The notes under the pieces were generated by a model. That model was not told the DNA's origin, searched no databases, and saw nothing but the letters and a program-made list of their open reading frames with translations. DNA of 64,000 bases from Aurantiacibacter odishensis (GTDB lineage: Bacteria > Pseudomonadota > Alphaproteobacteria > Sphingomonadales > Sphingomonadaceae), in contig NZ_QYOS01000024.1 in assembly GCF_003605195.1 (NCBI RefSeq), forward strand, positions 403,501 to 467,500, written 5' to 3'. Of the stretch, positions 41,793 to 50,045 are shown piece by piece. A program made the position numbers and the translations under genes. The stretch's first letter is position 1, and every line of letters starts with the position of its first letter.

Positions 41793-43312
41793 GACCCCAC
41801 CGCCTCCGCCGCCTTGCGTGCTGCTTCATTCTGCGCGGCGTACTTGGCCTTGAACTTGGGATGCGCGGTGGGGACGTCTTCCCAGACACCCGCATTGTCG
41901 CCGCTGCCCACGTCGCCGAAAAATTCGTGCATCGCGGCAAAGCGTTCGCGGTTCGCCAGCGCGCCGTTGATGACCTGTGCCAGGCTTCCCGCTCCGGCCG
42001 GGCCCATCAGCGGACGGGCCGAAATCAGGTTGGTGAAATAGAGCGCCGGGATCGCCGCCTGCTTGGCGTGCTGCACGACCGGCGTGGTGCCGATGGCAAG
42101 GTCCGGCCTGTATTCATCGACGGCGGCAATGTCCTGCTCCAGGCTGGCGCGGTACTGGATGTGCACGCCCTTTGCTTCCAGCCATTCACGGTCAGGGTCC
42201 GACCACTGCGTGCGCGGGCAGGCGGTACCGACGTAGGGCACGTCTGCGCCGCTCTCCACCAGCAGGCGGGCAACCAGCAGTTCCGATCCTTCGTAACCGG
42301 CTACGGTAATGCGTCCGCGGATGGGGTTGGCGGCGAGCGCGCCACGGATGGCGGCGACAAAGCGGTCCTTCGCGCCATTCACCGTTTCTTGCTTGATACC
42401 GCAGGCCGAGCCGATAGCGTCCAGCCACGCCGCCGTCCCCTCCGCACCCACGGGTGCAGATCCGATGATGGGCCGCCCGGCACCGGCAAATTCGCGGATG
42501 CTGGCGGTGTAGAAGGGATGAATCGCGGCGACTGCGGCGCAATCGAGCGCGGAATAAAGCTCGCGCCACTCGCGCGTGGGAACGACAGGCCCTGCCGCGA
42601 GGCCCAGCGGCTCCAGCATCATGCCGATGCCGACAGGATCGGCGGGGAACATCTCGCCAAGCAGGCTGATCGTCGGTTTGTCCGAACGTTCTTTCGGCGC
42701 GGCGACGGGTCCCTGCTCCACCTCCTCGCGCGCATAGGCGAGCATGGCGCCTGCCAGCACGTCCTTGGCCTCGGCATGGGTCGGGATGCCGAATCCCGGC
42801 ACGTCGATGCCGATGATGCGCACGCCGTTGATCTGCTTCTTCAGCAGCCGCAGCGGCACGCCGCTGGCGGTGGGCACGCACAGGTTGGTGACGACGATAG
42901 CGTCGTAGTTTTCAGGATCGGCGAGACCTTCGACCGCTTCCTTGATATCCTCGAACAGCTTGCCGGTAACGAGCGTTTCGGAGTTGAACGGCACATAGCC
43001 CACGGTGCGCCGTGCGCCGTAGAAATGGCTGGTGAAGGTGAGGCCGTAAACGCAGCAGGCGCTGCCCGAGAGCACCGTCGCCGTGCGCCGCATCCTTAGG
43101 CCCACGCGCAGCGAGCCGAAGGCGGGACACATGCTTTGCGGCTGGTCATGCGGGCCGACCGGGTAATCCTGCTCGTAGCGGTCGAGCACTTCGCTCTTGC
43201 CCGCCTTGCGCGCGGCATCCTTCAGCGTTTCCCCGCTGGAACACGCGCCGCCTCCCACGCTCCCGATATCGAGAGTATCGCGTTCGCGGACAGGCGTGCC
43301 GAGGTCGGTCAT
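41789..43312 (-). CDS. bchY: Chlorophyllide a reductase subunit Y
   Basis: This 507-residue protein is the Y subunit. Marks include [40 protein letters not shown] and [17 protein letters not shown], which hold the cluster-binding cysteines. It pairs with BchZ and receives electrons from BchX. It follows bchX after 30 bases and overlaps bchZ by 4. Length is normal for the family. Confidence 0.95.
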   Translation of the reverse strand: MTDLGTPVRERDTLDIGSVGGGACSSGETLKDAARKAGKSEVLDRYEQDYPVGPHDQPQSMCPAFGSLRVGLRMRRTATVLSGSACCVYGLTFTSHFYGARRTVGYVPFNSETLVTGKLFEDIKEAVEGLADPENYDAIVVTNLCVPTASGVPLRLLKKQINGVRIIGIDVPGFGIPTHAEAKDVLAGAMLAYAREEVEQGPVAAPKERSDKPTISLLGEMFPADPVGIGMMLEPLGLAAGPVVPTREWRELYSALDCAAVAAIHPFYTASIREFAGAGRPIIGSAPVGAEGTAAWLDAIGSACGIKQETVNGAKDRFVAAIRGALAANPIRGRITVAGYEGSELLVARLLVESGADVPYVGTACPRTQWSDPDREWLEAKGVHIQYRASLEQDIAAVDEYRPDLAIGTTPVVQHAKQAAIPALYFTNLISARPLMGPAGAGSLAQVINGALANRERFAAMHEFFGDVGSGDNAGVWEDVPTAHPKFKAKYAAQNEAARKAAEAVGS

Positions 43313-43342
43313 GCCGCCCTTACCTTTGCCGGGAGCAGGCGA

Positions 43343-44341
43343 TCAGACCTCGTCATAGATAACCTCCAGCGAGGGCTTGGGTTCGTACGAACCGCCGCGC
43401 ATGTCCGCCTGGGTGGCGGGCACGAGCTGCACGTTGCCGCCGGTGTCTTCCGGGCTGAACAGTCCGAGCAGGTCTTCCTGTTCCAGCGGGGTAGGCTGCT
43501 GCGGCGGGGCCTTGGCGACGTTTTCCGCCAGTTCCTCGAACAGGCTGGCCCATTCGCTACCGGGCTTGCCGATGATCTGGTAATTGGCCGACTTGCGGCG
43601 AATGTCCTCGTCAGCCGGAATTGCGCAGAGCACGGGAATGTCGACGGCCCTGGCGAAAGCCTGCGCTTCTCCGGTGCCATCGTCCTTGTTGACGATCATA
43701 CCGGCCACGCCGACGTTGCCGCCCATCTTGCGGAAATAGTCGACCGCCTTGCACACGTTGTTGGCCACGTAGAGCGACTGCATGTCGTTGGAGCCGACGA
43801 CGATCACCTTCTGGCACATGTCGCGGGCGATCGGCAGGCCGAAGCCGCCGCACACCACGTCGCCAAGGAAATCGAGCAGCACGTAGTCGAAGCCCCATTC
43901 GTGGAAGCCCAGCTTTTCCAGCAGTTCGAAGCCGTGGATGATGCCGCGCCCGCCGCAGCCGCGGCCTACTTCGGGACCGCCCAGTTCCATCGCGAACACG
44001 CCGTCGCGCTGGAAGCAGACATCCTCGATCGTCACTTCCTCGCCAGCCAGCTTCTTCTTCGAGCTTGTCTCAATGATCGTAGGGCAATTCTTGCCGCCGA
44101 ACAGCAGGCTGGTGGTGTCGGACTTGGGATCGCAGCCGATCAGCAGCACGCGCTTGCCCTGCTGCGCCATCATGTAGCTGAGGTTGGAAAGCGCAAAGCT
44201 CTTGCCGCTGCCGCCCTTGCCGTAGATCGCGATGATCTGCGTCTCGGACTTTACCTCGCCCGTGTGCACGGGATCGGGTTCGATGCCCGCTTCCTCGCGC
44301 AGGGCGGCATCATTGCTTGTCTGGATGTCGAGCATGTTCAT
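43343..44341 (-). CDS. bchX: Chlorophyllide a reductase Fe-S protein subunit X
   Basis: This 332-residue NifH-like ATPase has the P-loop YGKGGSGKSFALSNLSYMM and the 4Fe-4S cysteines in VGRGCGGRGII and [12 protein letters not shown]. It is the electron donor to BchY-BchZ. The start at 44341 overlaps the bchC stop (ATGA). The longer open frame upstream is only bchC out of frame. The C-terminal tail after about 280 is Pro/Gln-rich, as in other BchX proteins. Confidence 0.95.
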   Translation of the reverse strand: MNMLDIQTSNDAALREEAGIEPDPVHTGEVKSETQIIAIYGKGGSGKSFALSNLSYMMAQQGKRVLLIGCDPKSDTTSLLFGGKNCPTIIETSSKKKLAGEEVTIEDVCFQRDGVFAMELGGPEVGRGCGGRGIIHGFELLEKLGFHEWGFDYVLLDFLGDVVCGGFGLPIARDMCQKVIVVGSNDMQSLYVANNVCKAVDYFRKMGGNVGVAGMIVNKDDGTGEAQAFARAVDIPVLCAIPADEDIRRKSANYQIIGKPGSEWASLFEELAENVAKAPPQQPTPLEQEDLLGLFSPEDTGGNVQLVPATQADMRGGSYEPKPSLEVIYDEV

Positions 44342-45273
44342 GCGCTTGCGCTCCAATCGAGAACCATCTTCAGGCATTCAGGCTCGAGCAGCGCCTTGCG
44401 ATAGGCACAGGGTGCTTCGGCAGCAGGCCGGATGTCCGAGACGAGGCCGGTAAGGTCGAGCGCGCCGCTTTCGATCAGCGCGCGGGTGGCGGGCAGGTCT
44501 TCGGCCTGCCATTCGGCGGCGACCCGCATCCGTGCCTCGGCCTGGAAAGCGGGCGCGAAAGCGAAGTTGATGCGGTTGGAATAGAAGCCCGCCAGCACGA
44601 TCTCGCCGCCTCTCGCCAGCTTGCCGACAAGGGTATCGATCCCGTCGGCATAGCCGCTGACGTCGTAGATCGTGCGATAGTCGCGGCAATCGTCGTCCTT
44701 GGGCGCGATCACGCTGTAACCTTGCGCGCCTTCGCGGCGGCATTCCTTGTTGTCCCACACCACCGGTGCGGGCGCACCCATGGCGATGGTCATGCGGGCG
44801 AGCAAGCGACCCAGCACACCGTGGCCGACAATAAGGTCGGGCGGGGCACCTCCGGCCAGCGCGTGCCTGGCGGTGGCGGCGAGGGCGAACAGCACACCGT
44901 TCGCCCCCAGCGACTCGGAAACGGCGAAAGCGCGGGCGGAGGGGACGATAAGATGCGCGGCGGAACCTCCGAACAGGCCGCGCGCATCGGCAAAGCAGGT
45001 GGAGCCGGGCACGAACACCCAGTCGCCGATCCGCTCGCGGACGTCGTTTCCGGCATCGACCACGCGGCCTACCGACTCGTAGCCGGGAACCAGCGGGTAT
45101 CCCATGCCGGGAAAATTGGGCATGTGGCCGCTCCACAGCAGCTTTTCGGTGCCTGAGCTGATGCCGCTCCAGAGCACTTCCACGATTACGTCGGATGGTC
45201 CCGCCGGCTTGAGAGTCAGCGGCCTTACGGCAATCTGCCGCGGGGCTTCCATAATGACAGCCAGTGCATCCAT
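44338..45273 (-). CDS. bchC: Bacteriochlorophyllide a dehydrogenase
   Basis: This 311-residue medium-chain-dehydrogenase-like enzyme oxidises the 3-hydroxyethyl group to acetyl. Family marks are EVLWSGISSGTEKLLWSG, GYPLVPGYESVGRVVDAG and LIVGHGVLGRLLARM, the last being the nucleotide-binding turn. The chosen ATG at 45273 has GGAGG directly against it and GGGAG about 11 bases upstream. Two consensus PpsR boxes lie 90-133 bases upstream, so this gene probably heads a repressed bchCXYZ-puf transcript. Confidence 0.92.
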   Translation of the reverse strand: MDALAVIMEAPRQIAVRPLTLKPAGPSDVIVEVLWSGISSGTEKLLWSGHMPNFPGMGYPLVPGYESVGRVVDAGNDVRERIGDWVFVPGSTCFADARGLFGGSAAHLIVPSARAFAVSESLGANGVLFALAATARHALAGGAPPDLIVGHGVLGRLLARMTIAMGAPAPVVWDNKECRREGAQGYSVIAPKDDDCRDYRTIYDVSGYADGIDTLVGKLARGGEIVLAGFYSNRINFAFAPAFQAEARMRVAAEWQAEDLPATRALIESGALDLTGLVSDIRPAAEAPCAYRKALLEPECLKMVLDWSASA

Positions 45274-45362
45274 CCTCCGAGCCGACTCCCTTCGGTTCTT
45301 GTCTCGGTGCCAATCCCGAAAGGGGATTTGGCGCAAGCATACCTTAGGCTAGTTGACCAAAG

Positions 45363-45406
45363 TGTCAAACCAGAATGACATTCAGGAGTGTAAAGGCGAT
45401 GCGACA
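45363..45406. promoter_or_regulatory. Two consensus PpsR boxes upstream of bchC
   Basis: TGTCAAACCAGAATGACA (45363-45380) and TGTAAAGGCGATGCGACA (45389-45406) both fit TGT-N12-ACA exactly and are separated by 8 bases. The second lies within the last codons of crtF. Paired CrtJ sites 8 bp apart, bound cooperatively, are known at bchC of Rhodobacter capsulatus, so this is a strong candidate for the main operator of bchCXYZ and puf. Confidence 0.85.
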
Positions 45407-46542
45407 ATAAGCGAGCAGACGACCGGTTGCGACGTAGAAATCTGTCGGAAAGAGTCGAACCCCGCAGCCTGAAGCATGGATGCGATTTCCTTCCCGCTGC
45501 GCGGTCGGCCGGATCGCATCGCCCAGAGATAAAGGCCGAAATACGCATCGCCCATCGCTTCGGCATGAGGAGTTGCTGCCATGGGTTCGGCAATGATCAG
45601 ACGTCCGCGCGGCGGCATCGCCTGCCGTATCCGGGCGAGCAGTTTTATCGCAGGCTCGTCATCATGATCGTGCAGGATCCGTACCAGGGTGAGGCAATCG
45701 TAACCTTCGGGGATCGGGTCGGTGAAGAAGGTGCCTGGATGTAGCGCGAGTCGTTTCTCGGCAATCAGGTCGGCGCAGGCCTCTTGCGTGTTTGCAGTAA
45801 CGCCCGGCAAATCCATCAGCCCCAGCTGCGGCTTGCGGTATAACTGCGCCAATGCGCGCACAAAAGCGCCGTGCCCGCCGCCGATGTCGAGCACACGGGA
45901 ATGACGGTCGAAGTCATAGGCGGCCATGACCTGCTCTGCGATCATGGCCTGCGATGTCGCCATCAGTTCGGAGTAAGGCGTGACGCTATCGGTCCCCTCG
46001 ATTGCCGGGTCGTCACTTGCGGCATAGCGCCAGAAGTCGCTCAGCGCCGTGGGGCTTCGGCGGTCGTCGCGCAGCAGGCCGAGCGGGTCGGCAAGATCGG
46101 CGTAGAGCAGCTTGTGATGCCGGATCATGGCCTGTGCCCCGGCATTGCTGCTGAGCGCCGCACCCTGTTGGCCCAGCGTCCACCAGCCCGGCTGCACTTC
46201 TTCGGCAAGGTCCAGCGCCGCGGCGGCACGCACGAGTCGCTCGGTTGCGGACGCGGAAAGCTGCGTCCGGGACGCGATGGCCTCGAAATCGAACGGCCCT
46301 TCGCGCAGCAATTCGAGCAGCCCGCTCTCCACGCTGGCGAGCAGCACTTGCGTGTAGGTGAACCCCGCCACCAGGTCGAAAAGCGCGGTGGCTTTCCTGC
46401 GTGCAACCGGACGCAACAACGGCATTCGCGCTGCGAAGGACTGGAACCGCTTGCTGGCCAGCAGGCGATTGCGCCAGGCCAGCCACCGGACGCGCCATCC
46501 CGAAGGGACGCCTGTCTCGAGTGAAGGAATCTCGCGGCTCAT
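45382..46542 (-). CDS. crtF: Carotenoid O-methyltransferase (CrtF)
   Basis: This 386-residue SAM-dependent methyltransferase has an N-terminal helical dimerisation region and the SAM motif SRVLDIGGGHGAFVRALA, then LVRILHDHDDEPAIKLL with the catalytic-type His. It methylates the tertiary 1-hydroxyl group of carotenoids in the spheroidene/spirilloxanthin branch. The ATG at 46542 lies inside a PpsR-type inverted repeat and has no visible ribosome site. Its last codons carry one PpsR box of bchC. CrtC and CrtD act in the same branch. Confidence 0.92.
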   Translation of the reverse strand: MSREIPSLETGVPSGWRVRWLAWRNRLLASKRFQSFAARMPLLRPVARRKATALFDLVAGFTYTQVLLASVESGLLELLREGPFDFEAIASRTQLSASATERLVRAAAALDLAEEVQPGWWTLGQQGAALSSNAGAQAMIRHHKLLYADLADPLGLLRDDRRSPTALSDFWRYAASDDPAIEGTDSVTPYSELMATSQAMIAEQVMAAYDFDRHSRVLDIGGGHGAFVRALAQLYRKPQLGLMDLPGVTANTQEACADLIAEKRLALHPGTFFTDPIPEGYDCLTLVRILHDHDDEPAIKLLARIRQAMPPRGRLIIAEPMAATPHAEAMGDAYFGLYLWAMRSGRPRSGKEIASMLQAAGFDSFRQISTSQPVVCSLIVASPLHS

Positions 46543-46586
46543 ATGTCAATTGAACTGGACATATGATATGTAAAGGTCAACTGATT
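46540..46586. promoter_or_regulatory. PpsR box within an inverted repeat between crtF and crtD
   Basis: TGTCAATTGAACTGGACA at 46544-46561 fits TGT-N12-ACA exactly and lies within perfect 8-base arms CATATGTC/GACATATG (46540-46565). A weaker element, TGTAAAGGTCAACTGATT, starts 7 bases later at 46569-46586. The site covers the crtF start codon and the short promoter space of crtD, so it may repress both. Confidence 0.78.
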
Positions 46587-46607
46587 GCTCATCGGGAGCA
46601 GGAAACG

Positions 46608-48167
46608 ATGACCGCGCGGACCATCATCATCGGAGCAGGAATGGGCGGTCTCGCCTGTGCCGCGCGGCTGGCAAGCGCCGGGCACGATGTCACCGTGCTG
46701 GAAAAGGAAGGCTGGGCGGGCGGCAAGGCCCGTCAGGTCGCGATCGACGGTGCGATGGTGGATGCCGGGCCGACCGTGTTCACCCTGCGCGACGTATTCG
46801 ATGATATCTTCCAGACCGCAGGGCGTGATCTCGACGATTACGTCACCGTGCGCCCTGCCGAGGTTCTGGCCCGCCACGCTTGGGACGCGGACGGCCAGCT
46901 CGATCTCTTCGCGGACCCGGAGCGCAGCGAGGACGCCATTGGCGCCTTCGCCGGCGGGGATGCCGCCCGCGGATACTGCGCCTTCCGCAAGGAAGCGGCG
47001 CGCATCTATGGCATTCTCGAGAATTCCATGCTGCGCGCCAGCAAGGTTTCGTGGCCGCTACCGCTCATGTGGCGCATCGGCCTCTGGCGCGTGGGGGACT
47101 TGCTGGCGATTCGGCCTTACGAGTCCATGTGGAAAGTGCTGGGCGAGCATTTCGCCGACCAGCGCCTGCGGCAGTTGTTCGCCCGCTACTCCACCTATTG
47201 TGGCTCCTCGCCCTTTTCGACGCCCGCTACCCTGATGCTGATCGCCCATGTCGAGGCACGGGGCGTGTGGTTGATAGAGGGCGGGATGAGCGCGATGGCC
47301 GACGCCCTTCGCCGGCTGGCAGAGGAGAAGGGCGCGCGAATACGCTTCGGCGCGAAGGTCAGCAGGATCGAGGTGGACCGAGGCCGGGCATGGGCCGTCA
47401 CTCTCAATACCGGAGAGCGGATCGCCGCAGATGCCGTGGTCGCCAATGCCGATCCCGCCGCTCTTGCCGATGGCCGGTTCGGCCAGGCTGCCAGTGGCGC
47501 CGTCAACGCCCCCAGGGCGAAGAATCGCTCGCTTTCGGCGATGGTCTGGCTGGCGCACGCTCGCACGTCCGGCTTTCCCTTGTCGCGCCACAACGTGATG
47601 TTCTCGCCCGACTACCCGCGCGAATTCGCCGAAATTCGCGATGGACGCCCGCCAGCAGATCCCAGCGTCTACGTCTGCGCGCAGGATCGCGATGCGAACG
47701 GCGGCCCGGCCCCGCGAGGCCGGGAGCGGCTACAGATCATCGTCAACGCGCCCGCCAACGGCGACACCCACAGCTACACCCAGCAGGAGATGGAACAATG
47801 CACCACGGCCATGATGCGCAGCTGCGCCCGGGCGGGCCTCATGCTGGAGGATCCGCTGCCGCATTCGCTGGCAACGCCGAATACCTTCGAGGGTCTGTTC
47901 CCGTCGACGGGTGGGGCCCTTTATGGACGGGCCTCGCACGGCTGGGCGGCGTCCTTCCTCCGGCAGGGGACACGAACCCGGATCGCTGGGCTCTACTGCG
48001 CGGGTGGAAGTACCCATCCGGGGGCGGGCGTCCCGATGGCCGCCTTGTCGGGCGGCCTGGCAGCGACGGCCGTGGCGCAAGACCTCGCTTTGATGCGCCG
48101 GTTCCACAAGGTGGTTATGCCTGGTGGTATGTCGACGCAGTCAGCGACGACGGGAAGCACGGCCTGA
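46608..48167 (+). CDS. crtD: Carotenoid 3,4-desaturase / methoxyneurosporene dehydrogenase
   Basis: This 519-residue flavoprotein has the N-terminal FAD motif IIIGAGMGGLACAARLASA and EKEGWAGGKARQV. A C-terminal FAD segment GLYCAGGSTHPGAGVPMAAL is typical of CrtI-type desaturases. HNVMFSPDYPREFAEI and the absence of crtB beside it point to CrtD rather than CrtI. It adds a 3,4 double bond to hydroxylated or methoxylated carotenoids. The start at 46608 has GGGAGCAGGAAACG upstream. Its final 80 bases overlap the crtC frame. The last residues, MSTQSATTGSTA, are not conserved-looking. Confidence 0.88.
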   Translation: MTARTIIIGAGMGGLACAARLASAGHDVTVLEKEGWAGGKARQVAIDGAMVDAGPTVFTLRDVFDDIFQTAGRDLDDYVTVRPAEVLARHAWDADGQLDLFADPERSEDAIGAFAGGDAARGYCAFRKEAARIYGILENSMLRASKVSWPLPLMWRIGLWRVGDLLAIRPYESMWKVLGEHFADQRLRQLFARYSTYCGSSPFSTPATLMLIAHVEARGVWLIEGGMSAMADALRRLAEEKGARIRFGAKVSRIEVDRGRAWAVTLNTGERIAADAVVANADPAALADGRFGQAASGAVNAPRAKNRSLSAMVWLAHARTSGFPLSRHNVMFSPDYPREFAEIRDGRPPADPSVYVCAQDRDANGGPAPRGRERLQIIVNAPANGDTHSYTQQEMEQCTTAMMRSCARAGLMLEDPLPHSLATPNTFEGLFPSTGGALYGRASHGWAASFLRQGTRTRIAGLYCAGGSTHPGAGVPMAALSGGLAATAVAQDLALMRRFHKVVMPGGMSTQSATTGSTA

Positions 48168-49003
48168 CGATCATTGCCTTCCTGGGCAGCGTATTCTCAC
48201 CCTATTACAAACGTAGCGGACGCGCCGAGCCGCTGGACCACAGCGCGCTCAACGTGGCGCTTTACGGACCGCGCGCCCGCTGGTGCATGACGGAACGGGG
48301 CCAGGGACAGGTCTCTCGCGAGCAGGACCGTCTGCAACTGGATGCCAGCTCCGTCCGCTGGGAAGGCGATGCGTTGGTGATCGAGATCGTGGAGCGGGAC
48401 AAGCGCCTCGGCATCCCCTGGCGGCGCGCCGTTCGAGGCACCGTTACCGTCAGGCCGGAGGCGCTGAACGCGCGCAGCTTCGCGCTCGATCCGGAAGGCA
48501 GGCACGTGTGGCACTGCATCGCCCCGCGCGCCCGGATCGAGGTGGAAATGGAGAAGCCGGACCTCTGTTGGACAGGCGCCGCCTATTTCGATTCCAATCG
48601 AGGCGAAGAGTCGCTGGAAGAGGGCTTCCGCATCTGGCACTGGTCGCGCGCGCATCACGGGAAGGAGGCGTCCGTCTGCTACGAAGGCGTGCGGCGAAAC
48701 GGTTCCCATTTCGCCAGTGCCCTGAAGTTCGATCGGCACGGCACTCCGGAAGACGTGGACCTGCCGCTGGTCGCTCCGCTGCCCAACACCCTGTGGCAGA
48801 TGGAGCGCAAGACCCGGGGCGATCGCGGCCACGCCAGCGTTATCCGGACCTGGGAGGATGCGCCGTTCTACGCCCGCTCCACTCTTTCCACGCGCCTGTT
48901 CGGGCAGGAAGTCGTCGCGGTGCAGGAGAGCCTCGATCTCGACCGGTTTGCCTCACCGATCGTCCAGTTCATGCTCCCCTACAGGATGCCTCGCAGGACC
49001 TGA
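48086..49003 (+). CDS. crtC: Carotenoid 1,2-hydratase (CrtC), start codon unresolved
   Basis: The frame encodes about 305 residues with clear CrtC marks: FDAPVPQGGYAWWYVDAVSD, SVFSPYYKRSGRAEPLDHSA, YFDSNRGEESLEEGF and the C-terminal PIVQFMLPYRMPR. CrtC adds water to the 1,2 double bond of acyclic carotenoids before CrtF methylates it. The coordinate given is only the beginning of the conserved region. Between the in-frame ATG at 47798 and the conserved start there is no ATG, GTG or TTG in this frame; a CTG at 47996 is available. The frame is -1 relative to crtD, whose end it overlaps. A one-base error, frameshift or rare start are open possibilities. Confidence 0.85.
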   Translation, partial: RFDAPVPQGGYAWWYVDAVSDDGKHGLTIIAFLGSVFSPYYKRSGRAEPLDHSALNVALYGPRARWCMTERGQGQVSREQDRLQLDASSVRWEGDALVIEIVERDKRLGIPWRRAVRGTVTVRPEALNARSFALDPEGRHVWHCIAPRARIEVEMEKPDLCWTGAAYFDSNRGEESLEEGFRIWHWSRAHHGKEASVCYEGVRRNGSHFASALKFDRHGTPEDVDLPLVAPLPNTLWQMERKTRGDRGHASVIRTWEDAPFYARSTLSTRLFGQEVVAVQESLDLDRFASPIVQFMLPYRMPRRT

Positions 49004-49138
49004 ATCGCGCTCCTTCTTCTCCTTGTCGCGGGCAATCTCACGGTTGACCGACCAGAGCTGGTAGAAACCGAAGCCGAATGCGACGAGGGCAACGAAGACG
49101 ATCTCGATCCAGCCGAAATTCTCGGTGAAGTTTTCCAT
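48953..49138 (-). CDS. Small single-span membrane protein after bchO
   Basis: This 61-residue protein begins MENFTENFGWIEIVFVALVA, has one membrane helix (about 11-30) and then a highly charged tail, NREIARDKEKKERD. It starts one base after the bchO stop and so belongs to the bchI-bchD-bchO unit. Its last 51 bases run antisense over the 3' end of crtC. I do not recognise a family; the single helix and charged tail suggest a small helper or tether for a membrane complex, which is inference. Confidence 0.68.
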   Translation of the reverse strand: MENFTENFGWIEIVFVALVAFGFGFYQLWSVNREIARDKEKKERDSGPARHPVGEHELDDR

Positions 49139-49139
49139 G

Positions 49140-50045
49140 TCAGCCCTCCCTGCTCGCAGCTTCGGGCGCGACGATAGCATGGCGGGCGGCGAACCGGCGA
49201 ATGCGCCGGACCGCATCCTCGGGCCGCTCCTCGTGCGCGAGATGCCCAAGACCCGCCAGCTCCTCGACATCGCACCGGGGCAAGGCCCGGCAAGCCTCCT
49301 TGACGGACGACAGCGGCACCGCGCTGTCACGGGAGCCGTGGAGGAGGTGCACGGGCACTGTCACTTCGGAAAAGCGCTCCGCCAGCGCCTCCAGGTCCCA
49401 GTTCGCCATCAGCGCCAGCGCCCCTTCGCAATGCCGACTATTGCCGAGCAAGACTTCGTAGCAATGCACGCCCGCTGCATCGATGCGCGAACTGGTGGCG
49501 CGGTAGAGGAAACGCCCCGTCTCGCCCGATTGCCGCGCCATGTGCGCGAAGATGCGCGGAACGAACGGATTGACGAACAACACCTTGGCCATGGCCGGAA
49601 ACAGCCGGGCGGCAAGGCCGGGGAAGGGCATGATGGCGGGGCTGAGGCCGACGACGGGGGCTGCCGATCCTTCCAGCGCAAGCTGGATGGCGATGGCCGC
49701 GCCTGCGGAATGGCCCACGACGAGGCTCGGCGAGGTTTCGAGCTGGTCGAGCAGCCTCGCCACTTCGCGCGCCACCGCAGGCAGGCTCGGCCCGCCGGGC
49801 ACGCGCCCTTCGGTGAAGCCGTGACCGGGGAGGTCCGGCGCGATCACGGTGAAGTCTTTCGCCAGCAGCGGCATCACGTCCCGCCAGCTGTGCGCGGAGG
49901 CACCGGTGCCGTGGAGCAGCAGCAATGTCGGGCCGCTGCCCATCTGCTGCACGTGCCAGGTGAGCGACCCTGCCTTGACGAAGCGGCTTGCCTCGCGGTG
50001 GGGAAAGACGCGTCCCTCGCGCTCCCAGTCCAGTGGGCCGCTCAT
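49140..50045 (-). CDS. bchO: Alpha/beta hydrolase BchO
   Basis: This 301-residue alpha/beta hydrolase-fold protein has the oxyanion segment LLLLHGTGASAHSWRDVMP, the nucleophile elbow VVGHSAGAAIAIQLAL, and the C-terminal LHGSRDSAVP and GLGHLAHEE with the acid and His. BchO is always found with bchI and bchD; its role in Mg chelation or a related step is unproven. The start overlaps the bchD stop by 4 bases. Confidence 0.91.
   Translation of the reverse strand: MSGPLDWEREGRVFPHREASRFVKAGSLTWHVQQMGSGPTLLLLHGTGASAHSWRDVMPLLAKDFTVIAPDLPGHGFTEGRVPGGPSLPAVAREVARLLDQLETSPSLVVGHSAGAAIAIQLALEGSAAPVVGLSPAIMPFPGLAARLFPAMAKVLFVNPFVPRIFAHMARQSGETGRFLYRATSSRIDAAGVHCYEVLLGNSRHCEGALALMANWDLEALAERFSEVTVPVHLLHGSRDSAVPLSSVKEACRALPRCDVEELAGLGHLAHEERPEDAVRRIRRFAARHAIVAPEAASREG

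Noticed and set aside
46880-48085. Extension of the crtC frame back through most of crtD
   Set aside because: The translated extension is Arg/Gly/Pro-rich out-of-frame crtD sequence and matches no CrtC N-terminus, so I keep only the conserved part and report the missing start separately.
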